From assembly GCA_001898035.1 (NCBI GenBank), contig MKRX01000014.1:71664-126987 (forward strand): DNA of 55,324 bases, read 5' to 3'. A program made the position numbers and the translations under genes. Origin of the DNA: Armatimonadetes bacterium 55-13 (GTDB lineage Bacteria; Armatimonadota; Fimbriimonadia; Fimbriimonadales; Fimbriimonadaceae). The notes beneath the pieces are model-generated. The model had not been told where the DNA came from. It saw only the letters and a program-made list of their open reading frames with translations, and ran no database searches. Every line of letters begins with the position of its first letter. The first letter of the stretch is position 1. Positions 7,871-17,600 of this stretch are shown in pieces.

Positions 7871-9631
7871 ATGTTTAAACGCATTAGCTTATCGATATTG
7901 CTGGCGGCACTATGCGCGTCGTTGCTCACAGGCTGTGGTGGAGGAGGCGGTGGAAGCTCGATCATTAACCTTGTGGTGAGTTCGGACTGGAGTCATCTCG
8001 ACCGCGGAATAACGGGCAAATCGATGAAGTGGAGCCTTTATGACTCTGCCGAAACTCTTCAACGGGCGATAGCGCTTTCGGACAATGGATCACTGACTCA
8101 ACAGGCGCTCATTTCCAACTTAGCCAAGGGCCAGTATCACCTCAAGGTCGAGTTATATGAGGATCCAGACTTGGGTGGAAGCGTCGTCGGGGTCCTCGAT
8201 GAGGCAATCACGCTTAACTCTTCTCGAACATATACGGCAGTCGCGAACACCGATCCTGTCTCAATTAAGGTCACTCCACAGAATGTGACGTTGAAGACCG
8301 GCCAAAGCAAGCGCTTTTATGCCGCAGGATACAACGCGCAAAAGAAAGCGACTTTTATCTCGCCCGGATCTTTCGCCTGGAGCACCACCGGAGGCGTCGC
8401 GACCGTTGGTTCGGATGGGTTGCTTTTGGGGACTTCCGCCGGGAACGGGACAGTTGTTGCTAGTGTGACAGGACTGGAGGGCTCGACTTCAATCAAGGTT
8501 GAAGAGAACCAAATTACACAGTCGAAGTGGACCGTGCTCGTTTATATGAATGCGGCCAATGACCTTTACACTTTTTCCGAGACGAACGTCAATCAAATGG
8601 AAACAGTGGCAGGAAATCCCGACGTTCGCTTTGTGGTGCAGTGGAAACAATCAACCGACCGTTACAGTGGTTCTACATTCAATGGAACTCGTCGCTATCT
8701 GGTTCGGCCGGACAATACGAGCAACATCGTTTCAGATCTGGTTCAGGACATGGGAACGAATGTCGACATGGGCAGCAAGACGACCCTCCACGACTTCATT
8801 GAGTGGGGCAAAACCAACTATCCGGCCGATCGATATGTGTTGATCATCTGGAATCACGGCAACGGCTGGAAGCGAGGCATCGACCAGAACTATCCAACGC
8901 GCGGGGTGAGTTACGACGATGAGACTGGCAATTCCATCCAAACTTGGGAGTTAGCGCAAGCATTGGGCAGCAATCACTTCGACATCATCGCCTGGGATGC
9001 GAGCCTGATGCAGATGATCGAGGTTGCCGACGAGATTCGAGATCAGGCCGATTACGTGGTAGGCAGTGAAGAGTCTCCTCCCGGCGAAGGCTATCCTTAC
9101 GATTTGGTTTTCCAGGGGTTCCGAGACAATCCCGATGCCACCACGTTGAGCCTGAGCAAGGGATTTGTCGATGGAATGCTGGCGGGGTATGCGGGAAGCC
9201 CGACAAAGAAGATTACGCAGAGTGTCCTCGATACGTCAGAGATTTCCAACTTGAACGCAAAGATCAGTGCTCTCGCTCAAGTTCTCATTGATAACAAGAG
9301 CGCGTTGGAACTGCTTATCGCTCAGGTTCGAACGAACGCCAAGTCCTTTAGCCCGCTATCCAATCGCGTGTACCGCGACCTCTGGGATGTTTGCGATCGG
9401 TTGCAAACAGGTTCCTCCATTACCGAGGTTCAGAGTGCTTGCGCCGATGTCAAGGCGGCGATTGAATTGGCGGTGAAATGGGAAGGACACAACACTACAT
9501 CCAATGGAAGTCACGGTGTGTCTATCGATTTCTCAAGCGCAACCACGTTCTCAGGATTTTCGGACGATTATGTTCAGCTACGATTCTCGAACGAAACGCT
9601 TTGGAATGAGTGGCTGACGGTAGCGCCCTAG
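7871..9631 (+). CDS. Clostripain-family (C11) lipoprotein with Ser at the nucleophile site
   Basis: A 586-residue protein with a lipoprotein signal (ASLLTGCGGGGGG, lipidated Cys near residue 22). Residues about 130-215 resemble a bacterial Ig-like (BIG2) domain, and from about 220 comes the C11 peptidase fold: WTVLVYMNAANDL, VLIIWNHGNGW with the catalytic His, and IIAWDASLMQMIEVA. In C11 enzymes the last motif is normally D-A-C-L-M. Here codon AGC at 9002-9004 makes it Ser378. The protein may be a pseudoenzyme or may use Ser. Its role at the cell surface is unknown. Confidence 0.75.
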   Translation: MFKRISLSILLAALCASLLTGCGGGGGGSSIINLVVSSDWSHLDRGITGKSMKWSLYDSAETLQRAIALSDNGSLTQQALISNLAKGQYHLKVELYEDPDLGGSVVGVLDEAITLNSSRTYTAVANTDPVSIKVTPQNVTLKTGQSKRFYAAGYNAQKKATFISPGSFAWSTTGGVATVGSDGLLLGTSAGNGTVVASVTGLEGSTSIKVEENQITQSKWTVLVYMNAANDLYTFSETNVNQMETVAGNPDVRFVVQWKQSTDRYSGSTFNGTRRYLVRPDNTSNIVSDLVQDMGTNVDMGSKTTLHDFIEWGKTNYPADRYVLIIWNHGNGWKRGIDQNYPTRGVSYDDETGNSIQTWELAQALGSNHFDIIAWDASLMQMIEVADEIRDQADYVVGSEESPPGEGYPYDLVFQGFRDNPDATTLSLSKGFVDGMLAGYAGSPTKKITQSVLDTSEISNLNAKISALAQVLIDNKSALELLIAQVRTNAKSFSPLSNRVYRDLWDVCDRLQTGSSITEVQSACADVKAAIELAVKWEGHNTTSNGSHGVSIDFSSATTFSGFSDDYVQLRFSNETLWNEWLTVAP

Positions 9632-9654
9632 GAACTTGCCGATGGCAAACGGAG

Positions 9655-9688
9655 CGAAAAGAAAAGGGCCCGCTGGCGAGGCGGGCCC
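9655..9688 (-). terminator. Strong leftward intrinsic terminator
   Basis: GGGCCCGC (9666-9673) pairs with GCGGGCCC (9681-9688). On the minus strand it is followed by CCCTTTTCTTTTC. No leftward gene lies to its right before 9,930; on the plus strand it may end the C11 peptidase transcript less efficiently. Confidence 0.65.
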
Positions 9689-10022
9689 GATGGGCTGGAG
9701 GGTGTGGAGGAATGTGTTGGGTTAGGGATGAGTCCTCCGGATGTCTTTGGAGTGTCACTTCGCGTTTCACTCACGTAGCAGTCTTTCCGCGCCTGAGGGC
9801 AAAGTTCTTACGGCGTTCCTACCAGGGTCGGGCTTTATGGCCTAAAACGCGAAATGTTACGCGCGTGGAATTGCCGGGCTAGGCTCGAAAACGCTCGTAC
9901 GGGTACCGGTATGAGGTGAGCGAAGCCGGGTTTTGGGTCGTTTCCTAAGACCTCATCGCTCCGAATCACGAGTGTGGTACCCTTTAGGGTCCGCGAGCCG
10001 AAGAGGCGTCGCCAGAGTAACC
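9689..10022 (-). other. Gene-free region, possible leftward small RNA
   Basis: This 334-bp gap before rpsR has no convincing ORF, tRNA, SRP, tmRNA or RNase P signature. Because a strong terminator for leftward transcription sits at 9655-9688 and no leftward ORF feeds it, a leftward small RNA is possible. Its 3' part would be pyrimidine-rich with two CCUCC stretches (minus strand of about 9697-9715). No clear promoter is visible. The rightward side must hold the rpsR promoter and leader. Confidence 0.2.
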
Positions 10023-10484
10023 ATGAGTGAAGAAGTAACCAAGCCGCAGAAGACGGAGACCCCCGCTTCTGCCGAAGGCCAAGGCATGAGGTCCGCCCCC
10101 CGGGGTGATAAGGATTCACCTGAACCCGGTCAGCGCTTTAAGAACAAGCGACGCCGAAAGGTGAGCTACTTGACGATCAACAAGATCGACAAGGTTGACT
10201 ACAAGGAGATCAACATTCTCCGCCGATTCCTGAATGATCGCGGCAAGATTCTTCCGAGCCGCCAGACGGGAAATACCGCGAAGCAGCAGCGCATGATTGC
10301 GAGCGCCATCCGAAAGGCTCGCGAAATGGCTCTTCTTCCTTTTGTAGTGACCGAGCAGAGCAACGAGCGACGAGAGTACACGCCTCGACGTGAGCGGTAC
10401 AACTCTGAACGCTCGGCTCCCCAGCAGGCTCCCGCTGCACCGGCCGCACCGGCGGCTGCAGAGAGCACGCCCGCCGCTGAGTAA
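10023..10484 (+). CDS. rpsR: 30S ribosomal protein S18 with N- and C-terminal extensions
   Basis: The S18 core lies at residues about 42-108: RRKVSYLTINKIDKVDYKEI, LRRFLNDRGKILPSRQTGN and KQQRMIASAIRKAREMALLPF. The 153-residue product is about twice the usual 75-80. It carries about 40 extra N-terminal residues (Lys/Pro/Glu-rich) and an Arg- then Ala/Pro-rich tail. The ATG at 10023 is chosen because the upstream in-frame extension is low-quality sequence. The usual neighbours rpsF, ssb and rplI are absent. A near-perfect terminator follows. Confidence 0.93.
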   Translation: MSEEVTKPQKTETPASAEGQGMRSAPRGDKDSPEPGQRFKNKRRRKVSYLTINKIDKVDYKEINILRRFLNDRGKILPSRQTGNTAKQQRMIASAIRKAREMALLPFVVTEQSNERREYTPRRERYNSERSAPQQAPAAPAAPAAAESTPAAE

Positions 10485-10500
10485 AACAAGGTTCGCGTTG

Positions 10501-10540
10501 GAGCCCGGATCGAAAACTCGATCCGGGCTCTTTTCTTTTA
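10501..10540 (+). terminator. Intrinsic terminator of rpsR
   Basis: GAGCCCGGATCGA (10501-10513) pairs with TCGATCCGGGCTC (10518-10530) around an AAAC loop, followed by TTTTCTTTT. It overlaps the last codons of the convergent gene. Confidence 0.92.
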
Positions 10541-11500
10541 GAACTTAAGGTTCAGTCGAATTCCCATGGTGAAGTCGGGGCCAATATTAGCCAGTTCGGG
10601 GAGATCTCGATTAAATATGTCCCCATCCTCACTAAAATACATGTCAATTGTTTGACTTGCACTGAGGCGTCGCTTGTAGCCGAACGTAAGGAGACGGTGA
10701 GTGGCATCTGAAGTGGGGATTCCCGTCTGAAGCGCGGATGACTCGCCCTGCCACTGGGCTATCCAAGCATCACGGCTGTTAGGTTGCCAAACGATTGCGA
10801 CGCCTTCTTGGTGGACGATTCCTCTCGCGCTCTCTAACTTCTTTGCCTTGCCCTGAAACACGGCTCCGAGCTGACCGTAAAGACTAATCTTGCGTGCGAG
10901 TTGCCATCTTTTTTGGAGGTTTAGGCCCGCATCCAGATTTCCGCTTCCAAGAAGTCGATCTGCATTTCCCGTTGGAGCTTTTAATGCCACCGATGCTATG
11001 AGGCCTCTGCCCAGATCTTTGGAGATGAATCCCGAAATATCGCCAATCCCCGTTGAAGATCCGAAGGTTTGTCCATCAATGTTCACTTGACTGCCACCAA
11101 ACGGGGTCGTATCTCGGCCCGGAATCGTGCGATGGATGATGTTAGCGTGCCACCAATCGATGATAGGATCTTGAAATCCGCCCCCCCGGGATAGAACTGG
11201 CACTTCGACGGACCACTCCCATCCTCGGGCGAGCCCTTCACGGTAGAGAAGGGACAAACGTTCGGTTTCCTGATCTTCAAAGATGTGATGACCGTCGGAA
11301 TCGGCAATTCTGAAATCGTTTGTCGAAACGAGACCTATTTCAAACGACTTTTTTCCAAATGCCAAAACGTTTGGCGATAGGTCGAACCGTAGAAATGCCA
11401 AGGAGGGGGCGCGGTGGTTCCTGGTACGTATAGGACCGAGGTCTTGAGCCTGAGACACTGCCGTCGTCACCAAAACAGAAGCGAGGAGGAGAGTTCGCAC
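10538..11500 (-). CDS. DUF3187-like outer-membrane beta-barrel protein
   Basis: A 320-residue protein with a signal peptide (MRTLLLASVLVTTAVSQAQ) and alternating beta-strand patterns throughout. It ends in a terminal Phe (GIRLNLKF), typical of barrel proteins inserted by BAM. The sections WEWSVEVPVLSRGGGFQDPIIDWWH and the late strands resemble DUF3187, whose function is unknown. The start is a GTG with TATCGT 6 nt upstream (11507-11512). It is convergent with rpsR and divergent from the efflux operon. Confidence 0.55.
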   Translation of the reverse strand: MRTLLLASVLVTTAVSQAQDLGPIRTRNHRAPSLAFLRFDLSPNVLAFGKKSFEIGLVSTNDFRIADSDGHHIFEDQETERLSLLYREGLARGWEWSVEVPVLSRGGGFQDPIIDWWHANIIHRTIPGRDTTPFGGSQVNIDGQTFGSSTGIGDISGFISKDLGRGLIASVALKAPTGNADRLLGSGNLDAGLNLQKRWQLARKISLYGQLGAVFQGKAKKLESARGIVHQEGVAIVWQPNSRDAWIAQWQGESSALQTGIPTSDATHRLLTFGYKRRLSASQTIDMYFSEDGDIFNRDLPELANIGPDFTMGIRLNLKF

Positions 11501-11506
11501 TGAGCC

Positions 11507-11512
11507 ACGATA
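11507..11512 (-). promoter_or_regulatory. TATCGT -10-like box before the barrel gene
   Basis: TATCGT on the minus strand, 6 nt before the GTG at 11500, with no Shine-Dalgarno between them. Confidence 0.35.
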
Positions 11513-11582
11513 CCGCAGGGGAAATAGGCCCAGGAAACGTCATTGCCCGTAACTTATAGGCTTTTTGGTGAGGATCGAAATT

Positions 11583-11630
11583 CATACTGAGGGCAAGTAG
11601 TATGAAAAGTATGATCAGCATGAAGGTATG
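11583..11630 (+). promoter_or_regulatory. Repeated AGTATG motif, putative operator of the efflux operon
   Basis: CATACT (11583-11588), AGTATG (11599-11604), AGTATG (11608-11613) and GGTATG (11625-11630) give one inverted and three direct copies just before the AbrB-type regulator gene. TATGAT at 11610-11615 could be its -10. A dimeric AbrB-type protein could bind here for autoregulation. Confidence 0.35.
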
Positions 11631-11632
11631 CC

Positions 11633-11890
11633 ATGAAGAATAAGACCAACTGTGGGTTGTTGGAAGACGGGTTCTATGGGACTTCAACGGTTGGTGAGCG
11701 CGGACAAGTCGTGATCCCGGCCGAAGCTCGCGAACAATTGGGGATTCACCCTGGAGATAAGTTAATGGTTATGAAACATCCAGCCCATCCGGGCGTGATG
11801 CTGTTTAAGATTGAGTCGGCTCGAGAGTTTATCGACGAGTTCCTGAAGACATTGGATCGAGCCGAAAAGGCCGAGGAGGGTAAGGCGTGA
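11633..11890 (+). CDS. AbrB/MazE/SpoVT-type DNA-binding regulator
   Basis: An 85-residue swapped-hairpin DNA-binding protein. The motif YGTSTVGERGQVVIPAEAREQLGIHPGDKLMV at residues about 17-48 is characteristic, and the C-terminal half is a charged helix. It has a ribosome binding site (AAGG, 6 nt before the ATG) and overlaps the TolC gene by 4 nt (GTGA). It is therefore the first gene of the efflux operon and its likely regulator. It could also be read as an antitoxin, but no toxin gene is next to it. Confidence 0.85.
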   Translation: MKNKTNCGLLEDGFYGTSTVGERGQVVIPAEAREQLGIHPGDKLMVMKHPAHPGVMLFKIESAREFIDEFLKTLDRAEKAEEGKA

Positions 11891-13185
11891 CGATTATTTT
11901 AACGATGGCCGCCATGATGGCAGCCCAGGGCGGCGACGTCTTGACACTCGATCAGGCGGTGGACATAGCCACCAAGAATGCGTTTTCGATTCGACTTCAA
12001 CAGTCGACCGTTGAGAAGAACCGCCAAAAAGTGAAAGAAAACGAGGGAGGATTGGGGCCCAAAGTGACCCTTTCTGGAACTTACACCCGGTTCGACAAAG
12101 AAGGGACGGCGAGCTTTGGTGGAAACACGATCGTAACTAGCCCGATCGATACCAAACAGGCCACGGCCTCCCTTCAGTTGCCGATCGACATCTCGGGCAA
12201 CGTTGGAAGAATCGTGCGGGCTTCCAAGGCAAATTTGGTTGCCAGCGAAGAGACGCTTCAAGCAACGCAAAACGATGTAAAGCTAAATGTTCGAAAGAAC
12301 TATCTGTCGGTTCTTCGGGCCGAAGATCAGGTTGAAGTCGCTAAGTTGGCGGTTGTAGAGGCGAAAGAAAGACTTAAGAATGCTCAGGCGGAGCGAGCGG
12401 CGGGAAGCAAGGCGGATGTAGATGTCATCCGAATTGAGGCTCAGGTTGCCCAAGCCGAGTCAGATGAGATCGTCGCTGAGAATCAGTGGACCCTTAGCAA
12501 GCAATCCTTGAATAACGTCTTGGGGCGTCCAATTGAGACGGACTTCAAGGTTTCGCACATTGAAGGGCTTCCTTCGAAGCCGAAGGTCGAAGTAGATAAG
12601 CTTGCCAAGGCCGCACAAGACAACCGACCTGAAGTTAAAGCCTTGGAACTGACCCAGGAAGCGCTGGCATTCATTCGTAGGGCCGCCGAGCGGGGCATGA
12701 ATCCTTCTTTGACCTTGGCGATTAACTACGTTCGAAACATCGATGCCGAAGGCTTTTCCGCAAGAGACGAGCAAACGACCGGAACGCTTACGTTGAACAT
12801 CCCAGTGTTCGACTCGGGAGTTACAAGAGCCCAAGTCAAGCAGGCTCGGCAGGACGAGGAACAGGCCAAGATTCAAACTGAGCAGGTTCGGCTCGGGATT
12901 TCATTAGAGGTTCGCCAGGCGATCACCAATCTCATCAATTCATCTACCCGACTTGAAGTTGCCCAACGTCAGTTAAAGTCGGCGGAAGAAAACTATCGTA
13001 TTGCAAAGCTCCGGCTTCAAGCGGGAGAGGGAATCACGCTTGAGATTACCGATGCTTTGCAGCAACTCACTCAAGCTCGTACCGGCGCAGTTGCCGCTCG
13101 GTACGACTATTGGACCGCATATTCCGAGCTTCAGCGAGCCGTGGGAACGGACGATCTGCAGAAGCTCATGGGAGGATCTAATTGA
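11887..13185 (+). CDS. TolC-family outer-membrane efflux protein
   Basis: The 432-residue protein follows the TolC plan: LTLDQAVDIATKNAFSIRLQQ near the start and two related halves rich in long amphipathic helices. The second half carries ETDALQQLTQARTGAV-like text (IT DALQQLTQARTGAVAARYDYWTA) near the end. It forms the trimeric outer-membrane channel for the pump encoded downstream. The GTG start lies inside the regulator stop. The signal peptide is short and weak (MTIILTMAAMMAAQG). It overlaps the adaptor gene start (TTGA). Confidence 0.88.
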   Translation: MTIILTMAAMMAAQGGDVLTLDQAVDIATKNAFSIRLQQSTVEKNRQKVKENEGGLGPKVTLSGTYTRFDKEGTASFGGNTIVTSPIDTKQATASLQLPIDISGNVGRIVRASKANLVASEETLQATQNDVKLNVRKNYLSVLRAEDQVEVAKLAVVEAKERLKNAQAERAAGSKADVDVIRIEAQVAQAESDEIVAENQWTLSKQSLNNVLGRPIETDFKVSHIEGLPSKPKVEVDKLAKAAQDNRPEVKALELTQEALAFIRRAAERGMNPSLTLAINYVRNIDAEGFSARDEQTTGTLTLNIPVFDSGVTRAQVKQARQDEEQAKIQTEQVRLGISLEVRQAITNLINSSTRLEVAQRQLKSAEENYRIAKLRLQAGEGITLEITDALQQLTQARTGAVAARYDYWTAYSELQRAVGTDDLQKLMGGSN

Positions 13186-14675
13186 AGCGATTAGGGCTAC
13201 TTAGCATAGTGGCCTTGGCTCTTGTCTCGGCAGGTTGCGTCAACCGGCCAGCTCAGGAACAAGCCAAGCGCACAGAATCCATCGTAAGTGACCCAACCGT
13301 AACGGTTTCGGCCAAGCCCTTGAGTTATCAAACTCTTAGCGAGACCTTGGAGATTACAGGGCAGATAACCACGTCGACCGACTCGCAGGTTGGAGCCAAG
13401 AACTCGGGGAAGATCATTGCCGTTTACGTCAAGGACGGCGATCCCGTCACAGCGGGTCAGGTTTTGGCCGTTCAAGATACAACCGCGTTGACCGCACAAC
13501 TTAACCAGGCTTTGGCGAGTGTCCAAACGGCAGCGGCGAGTTTGCAGTCGGCAACGGCTCAACTCTCTCAGGCCACTCAAACAGCCAAGGTTCAGCCGAC
13601 GAAGTCGGCATCGGCCGTGCGGCAGGCTGAGGCCCAGGTCCGCTCGGCTCGAGCTCAACTTGATAAGGCTCAGAAAGGCGCCCGCACCGAAGAGCGATCA
13701 CAAGCGGAATGGGCGGTGAAGTCCGCGAAATCCAACCTAGATAAAGCTCAGAAGGACCTAGATCGGTACACCCTGTTGGTGAGCGAAGGGGCCGTAGCAA
13801 AGTCACAATTGGAGCAAGCGCAAAACGCCTATAACGTCGCCCTTGCGCAATATAACGATGCGTTGCAGCGTCAACTGACAATTGCGAACGGTACGCGAGC
13901 GGAAGACCTGGAAGTCGCCAAAGAAGCGGTTCGTCAGGCCGAGGAAGGATTGAGAAGCGCAAAGGCGCAGCAATCTTTGGACGTCAATCTGAACGATCAA
14001 GTCTTGGCGGCTAGAGCGCAAGTGAACTCGGCTCGCGCTCAAATGCAATCGGCTCAGGCTCAGGTAACAATCGCTCGACAGGCGATCTCCGATGCCACCA
14101 TCAAGGCTCCTTTCTCGGGCAAGATCTCAGGTAACCCTGTCCAACCAGGAACCGTCGTCGCGCCCGGTACTCCTGTTGCCCGAATCGTGAGCAAAGAGGG
14201 GAGTTACTTCGAGGGAGACGTTCCGGAACTCAATATCGATAAGATCTCGGTGGGCAGTCCGGCGAGTATCGTGGTCAGCGCGTTGGGCTCGACGAAATTC
14301 TCGGGAATCGTGAAGGCAATTGGACCTTCGGGCGAGACCGTTGGGCGTCTCTTTAAGGTGCGCATTGCGTTCCAAGGCGATACTTCTTCGCTTAAGCCAG
14401 GAATGTACGCTACGGGCACGATCGTCCTCAGAACGATTCCCAATGCCCCAACCGTTCCCGCGACTTCGATCGTGAAGCGAAACGGTAAAGACGTCGTCTT
14501 TGTCGTCGATGGCGACAAAGCCAAGCAAGTGCCGGTTACGACCGGTCTTCGTACTGATGGTGTGGTCGAAGTCGAAGGAGTCGACTCGGCGGCAAAAGTT
14601 ATTGTCGCGGGTCAGGATTCTCTTGACGATGGATCCAAGATCAAGCAGGAAGAAGCCAAACAGGCAGGAGCGTAA
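13182..14675 (+). CDS. RND efflux periplasmic adaptor (HlyD/AcrA family) lipoprotein
   Basis: A 497-residue adaptor with a lipoprotein signal (LALVSAGCVNRP). A biotinyl-lipoyl half motif (SGKIIAVYVKDGDPVTAGQVLAVQD) is near residue 75. A very long Ala/Gln-rich coiled coil covers about 105-300. The second lipoyl half follows (ATIKAPFSGKISGNPVQPGTVV), then the beta-barrel and membrane-proximal domains. The hairpin is longer than in AcrA, fitting direct contact with a TolC partner. The TTG start has GGAGG 6 nt upstream and overlaps the TolC stop. Confidence 0.9.
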   Translation: MKRLGLLSIVALALVSAGCVNRPAQEQAKRTESIVSDPTVTVSAKPLSYQTLSETLEITGQITTSTDSQVGAKNSGKIIAVYVKDGDPVTAGQVLAVQDTTALTAQLNQALASVQTAAASLQSATAQLSQATQTAKVQPTKSASAVRQAEAQVRSARAQLDKAQKGARTEERSQAEWAVKSAKSNLDKAQKDLDRYTLLVSEGAVAKSQLEQAQNAYNVALAQYNDALQRQLTIANGTRAEDLEVAKEAVRQAEEGLRSAKAQQSLDVNLNDQVLAARAQVNSARAQMQSAQAQVTIARQAISDATIKAPFSGKISGNPVQPGTVVAPGTPVARIVSKEGSYFEGDVPELNIDKISVGSPASIVVSALGSTKFSGIVKAIGPSGETVGRLFKVRIAFQGDTSSLKPGMYATGTIVLRTIPNAPTVPATSIVKRNGKDVVFVVDGDKAKQVPVTTGLRTDGVVEVEGVDSAAKVIVAGQDSLDDGSKIKQEEAKQAGA

Positions 14676-14678
14676 CTC

Positions 14679-17600
14679 GTGGGTCTAACCAAAACAGCAA
14701 TTCAGCGTCCGGTCTTCGTACTGATGCTGATGTTGGCTGCCTTGCTCATGGGCAACATGGCCCTGAAGAGCATGCGCGTCGAGCAGAACCCCGACGTATC
14801 GTTTGGAACGGTCACCATCCTTACCACCTATCCGGGCGCGGGCCCTGAAGAGGTGGCCGAGCTCGTATCGCGAAAGATCGAAGAAGCCGTATCCGGCGTC
14901 AACGGTCTACGTGAAGTCACGAGTTCGTCTCAGGAAGGCGTTTCGAACGTCGTGGTTTCCTTGAACATCGGAATCGACGTCGATGTGGCGTTGAACGATA
15001 TTCGGTCCAAGGTCGATCAGGTAGTCAACCAGCTTCCGGACGATGCCGAGAAGCCAACGATTATTAAATTGGATGCGGGTAGTCAGCCGGTTCTTTACTA
15101 TTCTTTGAGTAGCAAGACCATGTCTTCTCGCGACCTTCGCGATTTGGCCGATAACACTCTAGTCGACCGATTTGCCCAGCTTGAGGGTGTGGGTGCCGCG
15201 ACGGCAACCGGTGGAGATCAGCGCGAAATCCAAGTGCAGATCAAACCCGAGCGGTTGACGGCGTATGGCATAAGTGCCGCTGACGTTTTGAACGCAGTGC
15301 GGAGTGCATCTCAGAACTTGCCTGCCGGTCGCAGTATCAACACTGATCAGGAATATTCCATCCGAATTCCGGCTGAATTCAAGAGTCCTGAGGACGTAGA
15401 GAAGACGATGATCTCGGTTCGAGATCAGAACAATCCGAATTCTCAGCCAAAAATGGTCAAGCTGACCGACGTTGCCACGGTCGTGGACACGTCAGTAGAA
15501 CGCAGAACCTACAGCCGTTTGGGTGGAGACGATTCGGTCGTCTTGGTCATTCAGAAGACCAAAGAAGGTAACGCGGTTGAGATTTCAAAGGCGGCAGAGG
15601 CCCTCTCTGAACAACTTGGCAAACAGTACGGTGTAACGTTCACCAAGACCTTTGACCAAGCCACCACCATCGAGTCTTCTTTGGAGGACTTGCAGGTTGC
15701 GATCATCTTTGGAATCATCTTGGTAACGGCCATCGTTTACCTGTTCCTCCACAACTTCCGTGGAATGTTGATCGTTGCCATCGCCATTCCGCTCTGTATC
15801 TTTGCCACCTTCATCGCGATGAAGGCATTCGGCTTTACGCTCAACAACATGTCGATGCTGGCGGTGTCGCTGGCGGTCGGTGTGTTGGTGGACGACGCGA
15901 TCGTTGTCCTGGAGAACATCTATCGTCACCTCAAAATGGGTGAAGATCCCCGTGACGCGGCCCTTAACGGTCGAGGTGAAATCGGCATGGCGGCCATCGC
16001 CATTACGATGGCCGACGTCGTGGTCTTCTTGCCCATTGGCTTCATGGGAGGCATCGTCGGTCAGTTCTTCCGACCGCTGGCTCTCTCCTTTGCAGCTTGT
16101 GTTGTCGTCTCTCTCTTCGTCTCGTTTGTTGTCACCCCGATGCTTGCTTCTCGGTGGTATCGAAAGGGCGAGGATTTAGAGCATCCGGTTGGCCGATTTG
16201 CCGTTGGATTTGAGAAAGCATTTGGCGCTCTGGAAGGCATCTATCGACGCATTCTTGAGTGGGCTTTGCACCACCGTTGGTTCGTCTTCCTCAGTGGCAA
16301 CGTCGTTCTCTTTGCCGTCTTCATGTTCATCGCAGGAAGCTTCTCGCCGGATTCAAAGTCTGTTCTATCCCAGGGTGGACAGCCGGGGCCGGCAATGATG
16401 CTGCTTGTTGTGACGGTCGTTATCGGCATTGGCGTGTTTGGCTACAACTACGCGAAAAACGCCTTTGAGGAGAAGATGCGATTCCGCATCTACTGGATCA
16501 CGGCGGCAGTTCTTGCGGTCGCGATGATCGGCATGACGAAGAATCCCGTGATGGGAATCCTTATGGGACTGTTGTTGCCATACGTAGTGCTTGGCATTCC
16601 GTTCCTGTTGATGAACGTGGTCACGCGAAAGTCGAAGTACCGACTGATCGGAAACGCTTTCCTCTTTGGTTTGGTGTTCCCAATGGCGGCCTTTGCCGGG
16701 TTCACTTATGCTCAGTGGAAGAAGGAGTCCGTCTTCAAATTCGGCTTCATGCCCGCAAGCGATGGTGGACAGGTCCAAATCGACATTACGCTTCCTCCAG
16801 GCTCAAGCTTGGAACGAACCCAGCGAGTCGTAGATCGAGTCGAGGCAATTGCCAAATCGGATCCCGATGCTAAGTACGTTCTGAGTCAGGTAGGAACGCT
16901 GGGTTCAGGCGGATTTGGCGATACCGGCAATCAAGGTTCGCAGTATGCGCGCGTCTCAGTCTCCTTGTACGACAAGAAGGCGTTTATCGGCGGGCACACC
17001 GATAAGAAGGTGAGAACTCGTTCGGATGAATCGGTCGCGGCGGACTTGATCTATAAGATTGGGCGAGTTCCCGGAGCCGATATCAAGGTTTCGGCGAATA
17101 ACGGACAGGGCTTTGGCGCTCCGATTCAAATGTCGTTCTCTTCTGACAATCGCAATTTGCTCGTGGAGACGGTTGCAAAGGTCAAACGGCGATTGGATGC
17201 GGGCGCGATCAAGGGTGTTATCAACCCTGACGTCTCCTCCAAGCCCGGTAAGCCCGAGCTTCGAATCCAGCCGGACCGCCAGAAACTGGCCAACTATGGT
17301 ATGACGGTTGCCGATGTGGCAACGATCATGCGTCTTCTTTATGAAGGCGACGACAATACCAAGATGCGCATCAAGGGCCAGGAATACCCGGTTCGCGTGA
17401 TGCTTGACATCCAGGACCGAAACAACCCGGATACGTTGTCAAAACTTCCTATCAAGTTCTCCAACGGCAATCCGATCTACCTATCATCCGTCGTGGACAT
17501 GGCAATGGGAGCGAGTCCGGACAAGATCGACCGCCGAAACCGTCAGGAAGAGGTTCGTTTAACAGCTAACCTGTTGCCTGGTTACGCGGCAGGTTCGGTC

